Of a DNA stretch of 64,000 nt, positions 10,779 to 21,523 are shown piece after piece. Within the stretch, counting starts at the first letter, position 1; the number at the start of each line of letters is the position of its first letter. Source of the DNA: Gonatopus flavifemur (taxonomy: Eukaryota; Arthropoda; Insecta; Hymenoptera; Dryinidae); NCBI GenBank assembly GCA_018340375.1, contig JAFFJZ010000017.1:796001-860000 (forward strand), read 5' to 3'. The notes under the pieces are model-generated. The model was not told where the DNA came from, ran no database searches, and was given only the letters and a program-made list of their open reading frames with translations. The position numbers and the translations under genes were made by a program.

Positions 10779-11105
10779 GAAGGACATAATGGGAACAAAA
10801 ATGTCTCGTATTAAATAATATGATAATGTTGAGAAGATGAGAAGAGGTTGCTCATTTGAAGGAATCTATGAAACATGTGGAAATTATGAAACTAGATGAA
10901 TAATTGTACATTATGTAAAAAGGTATAGACAATAAGTATATATGAGATATTTTAGGATAAGTACAAGACTTGCAGAAGAAAAAATGAAGAATGACGAAAC
11001 AAGAATAAATATTATAGAAATGTTGGATGACAAGGAGAGAGAATATGGAAATTTGATAAAAATAGAGATGAATTTGCAACTTGTTGGATGAAGGATAGAT
11101 GAATA
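10779..11105. other. Element A 3' non-coding region
   Basis: AT-rich sequence between the integrase stop and the 3' LTR. A purine-rich stretch (GGATGAAGGATAGATGAA) lies just before the LTR and may be the polypurine tract. The corresponding region of element B (15982-16404, minus strand) shows weak similarity. Confidence 0.55.
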
Positions 11106-11313
11106 TTTAGGACTCAAATTATATAGAATGTAAAATCTCTCTCCTCCAATAGCCACGATACCGGGCAGACGTGCTTGACAGATATACGTCTCTAATCCGA
11201 ATAAGGTAAGTGTTCTTCCCTCACCTCTAATTTATTCATCTTGCATAACGTGTTGAAAATTAATCAATAATATATTCACAATTTATCATTATTTATTCAT
11301 CATCTTTTAATAT
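11106..11313 (+). repeat. Element A 3' LTR, first part
   Basis: Matches 4049-4236 of the 5' LTR from GACTCAAATTATATAGAATG to TTTTAATAT and is longer by one short insert (near 11160-11180). The ATAT at 11310-11313 is the left copy of the target duplication made by element B. Confidence 0.85.
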
Positions 11314-11882
11314 TGTAAGATTCCTATATTATTATTTATATAATCATGGATTTATTCTGCATTCAATTGAAAATATACATAACAATTATTCAAGAGCCCG
11401 TTTCCTTCGCTCACAAGCCGAGCGAGCTAGCTATTAGAAATGAATTATATAGATGATGATTAATAATTTCAAAATATATTAACTCTTTCAAAATGTATTT
11501 GAATCATAAATTTACTTTGAGATATTAATGGAATGAAGTTATCTTTCGTTATGAGGTATAGAATATTGGAACCACCAGTGATAATATTGGAAACCGAAGC
11601 CCATCCGTACCAAGTAAATCGTTTAGCTTTCGTCCTTATAATAGCGAAGATTGTTGCTTGAGGAAAGAGAGGGATTCATCCTGCTCTTCCCTTTTATATT
11701 ATATGTTTCTGAGGCAGTGTTGCCACTCATACATATTCTTGACCGATTACATCCATGCTCTCATGAGCAGGCTATTTGATTTACCTATTTCGTTTATTAT
11801 GTTTTGTGATTCACGGTATGTATATGTATAAACGTATATACATCCATGTATATATACATGTGATGTACATGTATATCTCACA
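11314..11882 (-). repeat. Element B 3' LTR
   Basis: 569 bp; on the plus strand it reads TGTAAGATTCC...TATATCTCACA. It aligns throughout with 31836-32387 plus 34649-34666. The sequence next to it at 11886-11901 is, on the minus strand, AAAAAAGGGGGG, a polypurine tract in the right position for plus-strand DNA priming. Confidence 0.9.
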
Positions 11883-12157
11883 TCAACCCCCCTTTTTTGG
11901 GAATCACTCTTCAAAGTGGTTTTCCAAAAACAAACCTTCCATAACAATTCATATTTTCTTACCCAATCGACTTGTCAATCCTTTTGAGACTCTCAATCAT
12001 CATCCTTTTTTTTAAAATCATTCTGACTATGTATATATTTCCTCCTTTCGCCTTTTTGATATAATTCCATTCTTTTTCATATAATTCTTTCGAATATGAG
12101 TGCTTTGGTTAAGTTATAGTTCACATTCTACAATTGCTTCGTGTATTTACATGTATA
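11883..12157. other. Element B 3' non-coding DNA next to the LTR
   Basis: Pyrimidine-rich on the plus strand, with the polypurine tract at the LTR edge. It is cut off at 12158 by long-inverted-repeat element I. No gene. Confidence 0.6.
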
Positions 12158-13878
12158 CAGGGTGATTCAAAATTCCCGCACTCTTTTTTGGGAGTAGATT
12201 CCTGATGAAATTCTGAAACGATTTGTCCTTTCGCACAATGCTCTCCGACGCATAATTTCCGAGATATAATTAATTAAACTTGACTAATTATGAGGTGGAT
12301 CCATCGGTCATTCAGGAGCGTCATAACAGAACAAGAGAGGAAGGTGCTTGCAGGGGGCGCTCATACGATCAGCTGATCGGTATAATCGATACGATTTACC
12401 AACATACAAATTGGTAAATTTTCTATGTAGCACGATTGAATTCGTCGACACTGTGGAAAAATTGATTATTGTCATGAATCCTTATCACGATATGCTGTAG
12501 GTGAAAGTTGTAATTTCAGTAATGATTTTTATTACGCAGACAAATGTAAAATAGTGTTATTTCGTAGGGATAGGGATTCAAGTGGGAGAAAAAAGAATAA
12601 CTACTCATTTTCAATCAGAATTTTCATGTAAAAAAGAAAACATGAGAATTTTCATTCATCCGATACCCAATTTGAATCGTTTGATTAGTAAGTTTAACAC
12701 AAGAGATTGGATTACCAATCCTGTATTCTGATTGGTCGAGAATCAATGTATGTTAGATCAATCCTCGGCCGTTTCAAATGATTCTTCTGAAGAATGTGTT
12801 TTCGACTTATCCCAACCACAACATTGAACAATGATGAATTTATTCGAATTCACCCTTTTTACATCATTCGATGATTATAAAGGGTGCATCGGACGTTAAT
12901 AAAGGACGGATTTGGTTAATCTTCAAAGACAATTCTTTTTCCATTTGAAATAACAATATGCCCTTTGAAGTCATATGTGCTTCAAATGAAACTGTTTCGA
13001 GCTGTCACCTGATTGGTTGATTCGTATCACGAATGGTTGATTTAAGCTAAACAAACCGTATGTGATTACAATGTCAATCAAGTGCAATGATTGGGTCGTA
13101 TATGATGTCACACCTTGTATTTTCGTCAAAATTGATGGATTCTGCAAGTTGAAGTAAGTTATTAACGTTCGATAAACTCTTTATAATCATCGAATGATGT
13201 AAAAAGGGTGAATTCGAATAAATTCATCATTGTTCAATGTTGTGGTTGGGATAAGTCGAGAACACATTCTTCAGAAGAATTATTTGAAACGGCCGAGGAT
13301 TGATCTAACATACATTGATTCTCGACCAATCAGAATACAGGATTCAGCATCCAATCTCTTGTGTTAAACTTACTAATCAAACCGTTCAAATTGGGTATCG
13401 GATGAATGAAAATTCTCATGTTTCCTTTTTTACATGAAAATTCTGATTGAAAACGAGTAGTTATACTTTTTTCTCCCACTTGAATCCCTATCCCCACGAA
13501 ATAACACTATTTTACATTTGTCTGCGTAATAAAAATCATTACTGAAATTACAACTTTCACCTACAGCATATCGTGATAAGAATTCATGACAATAATCAAT
13601 TTTTCCACAGTGTCGACGAATTCAATCGTTCTACATAGAAAATTTACCAATTTGTATGTTGGTAAATCGTATCGATTATACCGATCAGCTGATCGTATGA
13701 GCGCCCCCTGCAAGCACCTTCCTCTCTTGTTCTGGATCCACCTCATAATTAGTCAAGTTTAATTAATTAAATCTCGGAAATTATGCGTCGGAGAGCATTG
13801 TGCAAGAGGACAAATCGTTTTAGAATTTCATCAGGAATCTACTCCCAAAAAATAGTGCGGGAATTTTGAATCACCCTG
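12158..13878. mobile_element. Long-inverted-repeat element I (CAGGGTGATTCAAAATTC ends)
   Basis: Starts CAGGGTGATTCAAAATTC and ends with the complement, flanked by TA at 12156-12157 and 13879-13880. The arms are about 740 and 720 bp (12158-12902 and about 13157-13878) with few mismatches; the spacer is about 255 bp. No ORF of any length makes sense in it. TA flanks and end sequence fit a Tc1/mariner-type non-autonomous element. A transcript across it would fold into a very long hairpin. Confidence 0.88.
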
Positions 13879-13892
13879 TATATATATATATA

Positions 13893-15979
13893 TGGGGCAT
13901 TCTTTGTGAAATCGGCCACCCCCCTGCACATCTCAATTTTGAAGATAGAGATCTCGGAGACCAATCAAAATTTTCGTTGAAGTGTCTACTTTTCATTGCC
14001 GTATGGTGTTTGTTGAACATGGCGGCCATTTCGCCAATATGGCGGCTGAAACGAAGGGGAAACGTGTTGAGAATAATCAAAACCAGTCCTAGAAATATGA
14101 TACGTGGGTGTTGGATAGTTCTGTGGACTGGGGCATGTAATTCGAGCCTTCCAGATTAATTGCATGCGGTTGGAATACTGGAATTGCAAATGGCGGATCC
14201 AATACAGCGGCCGGAAATCCAAAATTGCTTCGAATTTTTTTGCAACATGGGGAAAGGGGATTTTCGGGTCGCTGATGGCGAATCTGAACTCAGATTTCCG
14301 GAATTACAGATGGTGGATCCAATATGGCGGTCGGTAAAATTATAAATCTCTTGGATTTGTGCAAACATTGTCATACTGAGGTTTTTGGGGTCGCGGAACA
14401 AGAATCCAAACCCAGATTTCCGGAATTGCAAATGGCGAATCCAATATGGCGGCTGGAAATTAAAATATTGCTTCGAATTTTCTGAAACATTGGGGGAGGG
14501 GTTTTTTTGGGTCGCTGATGACGAATCCAAACTCAGATTTCCGGAATCACAAATAGCGGATCCAATATGACGCTGAGAAGAATTATAAATCACTCAAATT
14601 TGCGGGAAAATTGGCATACTGAAGTTTTTGGGGTCGCTGATCAAGAATTCGGACTCGAATTTCCGGAATAGCGAATGGCTAATCCAATATGGCGGTCGGA
14701 AGAATTATGAATCGCTCGAATTCGTGAGAACATCTTTGTTCCAAGAAAGTTCTGAAGAGTCATTTTGAAACCGTAAGCATCATGTACTATGATAAAGTAT
14801 TTCACGAAAAGATGAGACGGAAACTCAACAAACGATTCGAGAATGCCCAACATGTACCTGAGATTCTGAAAAACCATGGGTTTTTGATAGGATCCGATAA
14901 TGAAGTGCTCATCAAGAGGTACTCTGACGATGAACAAAACAGAGTATGGTGGCCAAATGGACAACCATGAGGTAATGTACGCGTAGTTGCAAACTTGTTA
15001 ATTGAGAGATATGTGACAGTCAATGGCCCTTTTCAGGGCCACTCGATGTGCAAAGTCTGATCGCGTAACCTCCTTGTGGTGCACATTGGGTTATGCTAAT
15101 GCCGACAACTTGGAGCCTGGAAACACAAATTCACAAGTCAAAAACCAGCAGTATTCATGGTTTAGTTCGAAGAAGATGTGCAAGGAGTTTCATTAGGAGC
15201 GAGTCTATTGAAAGTTTGTGAATTTGTGTGACCAGACCCCAAATAATCCCTGAAATTAATATAATATTCGGTTCCCTCATATCAAATGTGCTTGCGGATC
15301 ATTGAACGTGGTGCGTTCGTTCTGGTTTCCGGAATCTGACCTCAGGTTCATAATGAACGACCACAACTTTCTCGGAACAAAGATTTACGTCAGACGACGG
15401 ATGATTCCTCATATCCAGACCGTCATATCGAATTTTTCATTCATAATCCCGAGAATCCGGATTCGAATGTCTATCAGCGACCCCAAAAATCTCAGTATGA
15501 CATTATTTCCACAAATTCAAGAGATTGATGATTCTTCCGACCGCCATATTGGATTAACCATTCGCTATTTCGGAATTCCAAGTCCGGATTCTTGATCAAC
15601 GACCCCAAAAACCCCCTTTCCCCATGTTTCAAAAAATTCGAAGCAATTTTGAATTTCCGGCCGACATATTGGATCCGCCATTTGCAATTCCAGTATTCCA
15701 ACCGCATGCAATTAATCTGGAAGGCTCGAATTACATGCCCCAGTCCACAGAACTATCCAACACCCACGTATCATATTTCTAGGACTGGTTTTGATTATTC
15801 TCAACACGTTTCTCCTTCGTTTCAGCCGCCATATTGGCGAAATGGCCGCCATGTTCAAAAAACACCATACGGCAATGAAAAGTAGACACTTCGACGAAAA
15901 TTTTGATTGGTCTCCGAGATCTCTATCTTCAAAATTGAGATGTGCAGGGGGGGTGGCCGATTTCACAAAGAATGCCCCA
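13893..15979. mobile_element. Long-inverted-repeat element II (TGGGGCATTC ends)
   Basis: Begins TGGGGCATTCTTTGTG and ends with its complement, within a TATATA target (TA on both sides). Arms match from the ends inward for about 400 bp and then as copies of a roughly 120-bp unit containing TTTCCGGAATTGCAAATGG and GGCGGATCCAATATGGCGG, present three to four times on the left (14160-14720) and about twice, inverted, on the right (15480-15690). The centre (14720-15470) is unique and holds only a 62-codon ORF with no recognisable content. Confidence 0.85.
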
Positions 15980-15981
15980 TA

Positions 15982-16404
15982 TGTATGTATATATATATAT
16001 ATATATCTATATTTATTTATTATTTGGTTTATATATGATACCTCAATATTATAATGTCAAATGTTATGTTATTCTTATTCTAATTTCATACTCAGTCTAT
16101 TACTTGTTCATGACAATGTTATTTCTTATCAATATTTCGCACATCTTTTCGTCTCATTTCATATAATTTCTATGTTCTCTTCATTCATATATTTATGTAT
16201 ATGAAATTGTCGTTCACGTGATTTTTTTTTTTTTTTTATTTTCACTTTCTAAACATCTTCGCTATATACAATATTAACATGTTAATATACGTGATGACTT
16301 CCGTAGAATGAGCAACTTATTTTCATTTTATTTTATTTTATTCTGTTGTTTGTTCATTTTTATAGATTTCATTCAAGTCTTTTATAATATTTTCGTAAAT
16401 TTAT
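15982..16404 (-). other. Element B 3' non-coding DNA, inner part
   Basis: Lies on the minus strand between the integrase stop (16405) and long-inverted-repeat element II. Weakly similar to the corresponding region of element A (a GTTGCTCATT block). Contains T runs and no gene. Confidence 0.5.
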
Positions 16405-16589
16405 TCAATTGCGAGTGCCTGTAATTTTCTTTGAATCATGTGGATATGCTAATACGTAGGCATTCTCTCCTTGTCTTCCAACAATTTGATACGAACCTTC
16501 ATACAAATGAAAGAATTTCTGTGTAACTCGATCAATTGCGCTAGACTTATACGGTACCCTTCACAACACCAAGTCACCCGCTTTCAGAA
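16405..16589 (-). pseudogene. Element B integrase, C-terminal fragment
   Basis: On the minus strand it encodes, with one in-frame stop, RVPYKSSAIDRVTQKFFHLY and then YEGSYQIVGRQGENAYVLAY, ending at TGA 16407-16405. It matches the end of the integrase of element A (FLKVPYKSNAIERVTHKFFH). It is separated from the rest of the gene (21027 onward) by hAT 2, whose 8-bp target duplication TTTCAGAA ends this segment at 16589. Confidence 0.85.
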
Positions 16590-16714
16590 TAGTGATGTGC
16601 GAATAGTTCGAGATCGAATCGAATCGAACGAATTTTTGTAGATTCGATTCAATTCGTTATCGAATTTTTCCTAACCTGGAATATTATGTAACAAAAACAA
16701 ACAAACAAATCAAT

Positions 16715-19700
16715 AAATACATGATGGCGCTCTCTCGAGTAAAATATTCCGGAGGTAAACTAGTCTCCCGTTCGGATCTCCGGGTGGAGGCTGCTCGAGG
16801 AAGCTTCATCAGCAAGGAACGAAAACCGAAGAATAGGATAGGGAAAAGAAACAACATTCTTCGAGTCGGAGCGTGGAATGTTAGATCACTGAGGCAAGCG
16901 GGAAAATTAGAAAATTTGAAATTAGAAATGAATAGGTTGAATATAGACGTAATGGGGATTAGCGAAATGAGATGGCCACAAGAGGGCGATTTCTGGAGTG
17001 GGGATTATAGAATAATTCATACAGGATCAAAGAACGGTCAAGCAGGTGTAGGAATTGTAATGCATAAAAGAGTAGGAAATAGAATAGAAAATTATTTGCA
17101 ACATAATGAACGTGTGATGATGGTTAGAATCAGAACAAAACCGGTAGACACAGTCATAGTCCAAGTATACATGCCCACATCTGCATATTCGGAGGAAGAT
17201 ATTGAAAAAACGTACGAAGAAATAGAAGAAGTGATAGAATATGTGAAGGAGCAGAGAATTTGATAGTGATGGGGATTGGAATGCGGTAGTAGGACAAGGA
17301 AAGAGGACAACATTATAGGAGATTTCGCGTTAGGGAGGAGGAACGATAGAGGACAACGTTTAGTCGAATTTTGTGAAAATCATAAGATGGTTATCACAAA
17401 CACTTTATTCGAAAATCATCCAAGAAGAATCTACACTTGGAAAATGCCAGGAGATACAGCAAGATACCAAATTGATTACATATTAGTGAAACAAAGATTT
17501 AGAAACCAAGTGAAAAACTGTAAAACTTATCCCGGTGCAGATATAGATAGTGATCATAATATGTTGATGATGAAATGTTCTCTGAAATTCAAATCTCTGA
17601 AGAAGAAAAGGAAAATGCAGAAAAGATGGAATTTGAAGAACCTCAAGCGAAAACAAACACATGAGGCATTCGAGAAAATGTTGGATGAAAAATTGGGAGA
17701 TCAAAAAGAGAAAGACTTGGGAATAGAGAGGAGATGGACAAAGATGAAGGGGAATATAAGAGAATGTGCGGATAAGATTTTGAAGAATGATGGAGTAGAA
17801 GCTAAAAACCCATGGATAAAGGGAGAAATTTTAGAATTGATAAATGAAAGAAGAAAATACAAGAATAATGATAGCCAAGAAGGCCAGCAACGATACAAAT
17901 CATTGAGAAATAAAATAATAAGAGAATCAAGGAAAGCAAAAGAACAGTGGTTAGAAGAGAAATGTCAGGAAATATAAATAAGATTGCATTTAGGAAAAAT
18001 AGATGAAGCATATAGGATTATTAAAAGATTTTTCGGACAAATGAAATCTAGAAGCAATAAGATTAGAAACTCTCTAGGACGACAATTGATAAAAACGGAA
18101 GAGAAAATAGAACAGTGGATCAATCATTTGGAAGACTTGTATAGAGGAAACGATGATATAGCACTATTAGAGAAGGAGGAGGATGTAGATGAGGAAGAAT
18201 TGGGAGATTCGATATTGAGATCAGAATTCGACAAGGCTTTGAAAGAATTGAAAAATAATAAAGCGCCAGGCATAGATGGCATAAGTGCGGACCTTATAAA
18301 AGCCTCCAGTGAAGGAACTCGCGACGCACTGTTTGAATTGATTAGAGATATGTACGAAAAAGGAGAAATACCGGAAGATTTCCAAAAGAATAAAATTGTC
18401 GCGATCCCGAAAAAACAAGGAGCAGACAAATGCGAGAAGTACAGAACGATCAGTTTAACTTCACATGGTTCGAAAATACTGACCAAAATTATATACAGGA
18501 GGATGGAAAATAAAATAGAGAGTGGATTGGCAGAGGATCAGTTTGGTTTCAGAAAAAATAGGGGAACGCGAGAAGCAATCTTAGCACTCAGGGCAGTAAT
18601 AGAGAAAAGGATAGCGCTGAAGAAATCTGTGTACATAGGTTTTGTAGATATACAAAAGGCTTCCGATAATGTGGACTGGGAGAAGATGTTTGCGATCCTG
18701 GAGAAGGTGGGAATAAATTATAAAGATAGAAGAATAATATACGAATTATATAAGAATCAAAGTGCAATAATAGACATAGAGGGTCAGGAAGGGTAAGCAC
18801 AAATAAGAAGAGGGGTGAGACAAGGATGCTCATTATCGCCACTGATGTTCAATTTATATATAGAAGAAGCAATGAACGAAGTGAAGGAGGAAATTCAATC
18901 GAAATTACAGATTCAGGGAGAAAATATAAGTATGTTGAGATTCGCGGATGACATAGCTATATTGGCCACGAGTAGTACTGAGTTAGAAAATATTCTCAAC
19001 ACCATGAGAACAATATTATTGGAAAATTATTGTATGAATATAAATAAAGACAAAACAAAATTCATGATGTGTACAGCAGCGAAAACAGCTAGAAGAACGA
19101 GAATCAAAATAGATACCGAGACAATTGAACAGGTGAAAGAATTCAAATATCTAGGAAGCATAATTACAGAGAACGGCAAAAGCGAAAGAGATATAAGAGC
19201 AAGAATAGCACAAGGGAAACAGGCTTTTTATCAAAAGAGACAGTTATTATGCTCAAAAAATATAAGCTTGGAAGTAAGGAAGAAATTCTTGAAAAGTTAC
19301 GTTTGGAGCACAGCATTATATGGTTGCGAAACTTGGACAATGGGGGAAACTGATCAACGAAGACTTGAAGCTTTTGAAATGTGGTGTTATAGGAGGATGC
19401 TTAGAATAAAACGGATAGACAAAGTCAAAAATGAAGAAGTACTCGAGCAGATAAATGAAGAAAGAAATCTTTTGAAACACATCGTGAAAAGGAGAAGCAA
19501 TCTTATAGGACACACATTACGGCATGAGAGTTTATTGAAAACAATATTGGAAGGGAAGATGAATGGTAAAACTGGTAAAGGTAGACCTAGAGCAAGTTAT
19601 ATGAAGCAAATCGTACAAAACAAGGGATATAGTAGATATGTAGAAATTAAACGTTTGGCGGATAATAGACAGGGGTGGAGGGTTTCATCAAACCAGTCGT

Positions 19701-19727
19701 AAGACTGATTACTTCATGATGATGACG
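16715..19727 (+). mobile_element. RTE-clade LINE
   Basis: A nearly complete RTE: a 5' leader with CGTTCGGATCTCCGGGTGG, a single endonuclease-RT ORF, a very short 3' region and a terminal run of TCATGATGATGACG. Short 3' UTR and GATGAT-type tail are typical of RTE. Boundaries against the surrounding hAT are approximate, because I could not fix a target duplication. Confidence 0.85.
16721..19702 (+). pseudogene. RTE endonuclease-reverse transcriptase, lightly damaged
   Basis: Apurinic endonuclease first (LRVGAWNVRSLRQAGKLEN, VMGISEMRWP), then a small frame break at about 17263-17276 inside the MGDWNAVVG-type motif, then the rest of the endonuclease (YQIDYILVKQRF, DSDHN) and the RT (NKAPGIDGISADLI, AEDQFGFRKNRGTREAI, RQGCSLSPLMFNLYIEEA, LRFADDIAILA near 18940). 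After the break everything stays in one frame, with only two in-frame stops (TAA 17975-17977 and TAA 18794-18796). It resembles the copies often misannotated as 'craniofacial development protein 2'. The RT would copy its RNA at a nicked target site. Confidence 0.92.
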
Positions 19728-20200
19728 TTGTCGAATCAAAAAAATCTAGAATCGAATTATCCGAAATGTTCGAACCGCAATGATTCTATTCCGAATCAAT
19801 GTTGAACTGAAAAAAAAACTTCATTCGAGTCAGATACATTGTTCTTCAGTGTACCTGATTTGAGAATGTGTACAAAATATTGTTCGCAAAATAACTATTC
19901 AAAAGAATTCTTGATGAAATTTGGAAATTCTTTATGAATTGTTTTGAACTTCATTTGAACTTCCACGTTGTATCAAGAATTATTACCGCAGTTATTTCCA
20001 AGTAGAACACATTCCTCTAAGAAACGTCATTTTAAAAAAAATTCAATGTTACTGGAATTTGAATCATTTATTAAAGCGAATCAGTGACCGGATAACAGAA
20101 CACTCGAGCGCTATAGGCACTGAAAAAAAATAGGTACAACAACCCGAAGTTTGGTTATAATAAACCGACAGTGGATGCTTCCGATATTTGTGCGAAATTT

Positions 20201-20287
20201 CCCAGATAGCACAATAATTTCAAAAGAGTTCTATAAGAATACTTCATATTCTTTATGACCTGTTTCAGAACTCTTGTGCTATCTGGG
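20201..20287. repeat. Small hairpin MITE (CCCAGATAGCACAA ends)
   Basis: CCCAGATAGCACAA at the left pairs with TTGTGCTATCTGGG at the right, and the inner arms pair partly (AAAAGAGTTCT with AGAACTCTTG). Total 87 bp. Confidence 0.6.
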
Positions 20288-20342
20288 TTGCGAATTCAAT
20301 GAGAAGAAATGTTTGAAAATTTCTCTATAATTTCTAAAAAAA

Positions 20343-20745
20343 AAAACTCGGACTTCTTTTTGAACAAATTCGAAAAAGTCTGATCAACTCTAAAATTTCG
20401 ATGAAAAATATGATGGAATTGGGGCAAAGTTTTTTCAAAGTTTATCAGAGATTTTTCATCTCATTTTGATCGATGATTATGAATTAACAAATCAAGCTAA
20501 TAAATATGAATTCCTCACGAATATAAAATAGCGAATATGAAAAGTTTTCATATTCGCTATTTTATATTCGTGAGGAATTCATATTTATTAGCTTGATTTG
20601 TTAATTCATAATCATCGATCAAAATGAGATGAAAAATCTCTGATAAACTTTGAAAAAACTTTGCCCCAATTCCATCATATTTTTCATCGAAATTTTAGAG
20701 TTGATCAGACTTTTTCGAATTTGTTCAAAAAGAAGTCCGAGTTTT
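20343..20745. repeat. Perfect 403-bp palindrome
   Basis: Two 201-bp arms (20343-20543 and 20545-20745) surround a single G at 20544. Reading both arms against each other I found no mismatch. The centre reads GAATATGAAAA-G-TTTTCATATTC. It lies inside hAT 2 but is not its terminal repeat. It is too perfect compared with the other, diverged inverted repeats of the window. Confidence 0.93.
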
Positions 20746-21034
20746 ATGTTTAAAATATGAAAAATTAAGACGAATTCAATGGGCTCAGAAGGTTTGAAGA
20801 GCCTCTGAATGGTACATCTACACTAGTAAAATACGTATGCAATGTTTGAATTCCATTCAAATTATTATTATATCCAGTATTGATTTTATGTTGTGATTCG
20901 ATTCGGAATCCTCAATTCGATTCGATTCGATTCGATGTGATTTTTCACGATTCGATTCGGATTCGATAAAATTGTCAAAGATTCGATTCGATTCGAGGGT
21001 CTAAAAACGTGATTCGCACATCTCTATTTCAGAA

Positions 21035-21249
21035 ACACTATAGATTTTGTTTTTTGACCTTTCACCCTCAATTCAAAACTATGTCGTAGATTACATTTTG
21101 CTTGCGCGATTTTCTCTTCATGATTTACTAGTTTTGACACTGGAAAATCAATTATTTCTCTAATTTTTTCTTTAGGTAACTGGCCAAATTGAAGTTCATA
21201 AGGAGTAAATTTTGTATTTGAATGGATTGTTAAATTCAAGAATTGTTCC
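21035..21249 (-). pseudogene. Element B integrase, middle fragment
   Basis: On the minus strand it encodes MEQFLNLTIHSNTKFTPYEL and then a tail with FPVSKLVNHEEKIAQAKC, matching FLNLTIHHSTKYTPYELQF of element A. The LINE at 21256-27195 separates it from the upstream part; the frame joins cleanly once the LINE and one copy of its AACTAT duplication are removed. Confidence 0.85.
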
Positions 21250-21523
21250 ATAGTTTATTTATTTATTTCATTTTGTTTATACGGGTATGAAAGACCCCTT
21301 GGTACATAGAATATACATTATTTGAACCACATTATATATATCATGCATCAAAGCATTAAGCATCATGTTAAGCTCGACTACATGCATCTTATAATACAAC
21401 AACAGTTAACGTGTATAATTATAGGTAAAAAGGACAATTGGATATTAGATTTGACAAATAAGAGAAAGTGAATTTCTAAGATCAGAATGTGATGAAAATA
21501 ATTCAAGCACATCACTGTAAGAA

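Larger units (their letters stand above)
16590..21026. mobile_element. hAT element 2, non-autonomous, with nested RTE LINE
   Basis: Ends are TAGTGATGTGCGAAT and the complement of TAGAGATGTGCGAAT, flanked by the 8-bp duplication TTTCAGAA at 16582-16589 and 21027-21034. Short TIRs of this form plus 8-bp duplications define hAT. Both ends are packed with GATTCGATTCGA-type subterminal motifs. No hAT transposase piece is visible. The body holds an RTE LINE (about 16715-19727), a small hairpin MITE (20201-20287) and a 403-bp palindrome (20343-20745). Confidence 0.92.

Noticed and set aside
11314..11882. Reading this LTR as the 3' LTR of element A
   Set aside because: It does not match A's 5' LTR. 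The sequence just before it (11106-11313) and at 34671-34828 does. The LTR at 11314 matches 31836-32387, which belongs to element B, and the ATAT duplication supports this.
14782..14970. A 62-codon ORF in the centre of long-inverted-repeat element II
   Set aside because: Short, no recognisable motif, no homologous ORF in the related elements.
12158..15979. A single 3.8-kb palindromic element
   Set aside because: There are two separate inverted repeats, each with its own ends and TA flanks, standing side by side; no sequence pairs between them.
16721..19702. A host craniofacial-development-protein-2-like gene
   Set aside because: The endonuclease plus RT arrangement, FADD motif and GATGAT tail identify an RTE LINE, for which that name is a common misannotation.
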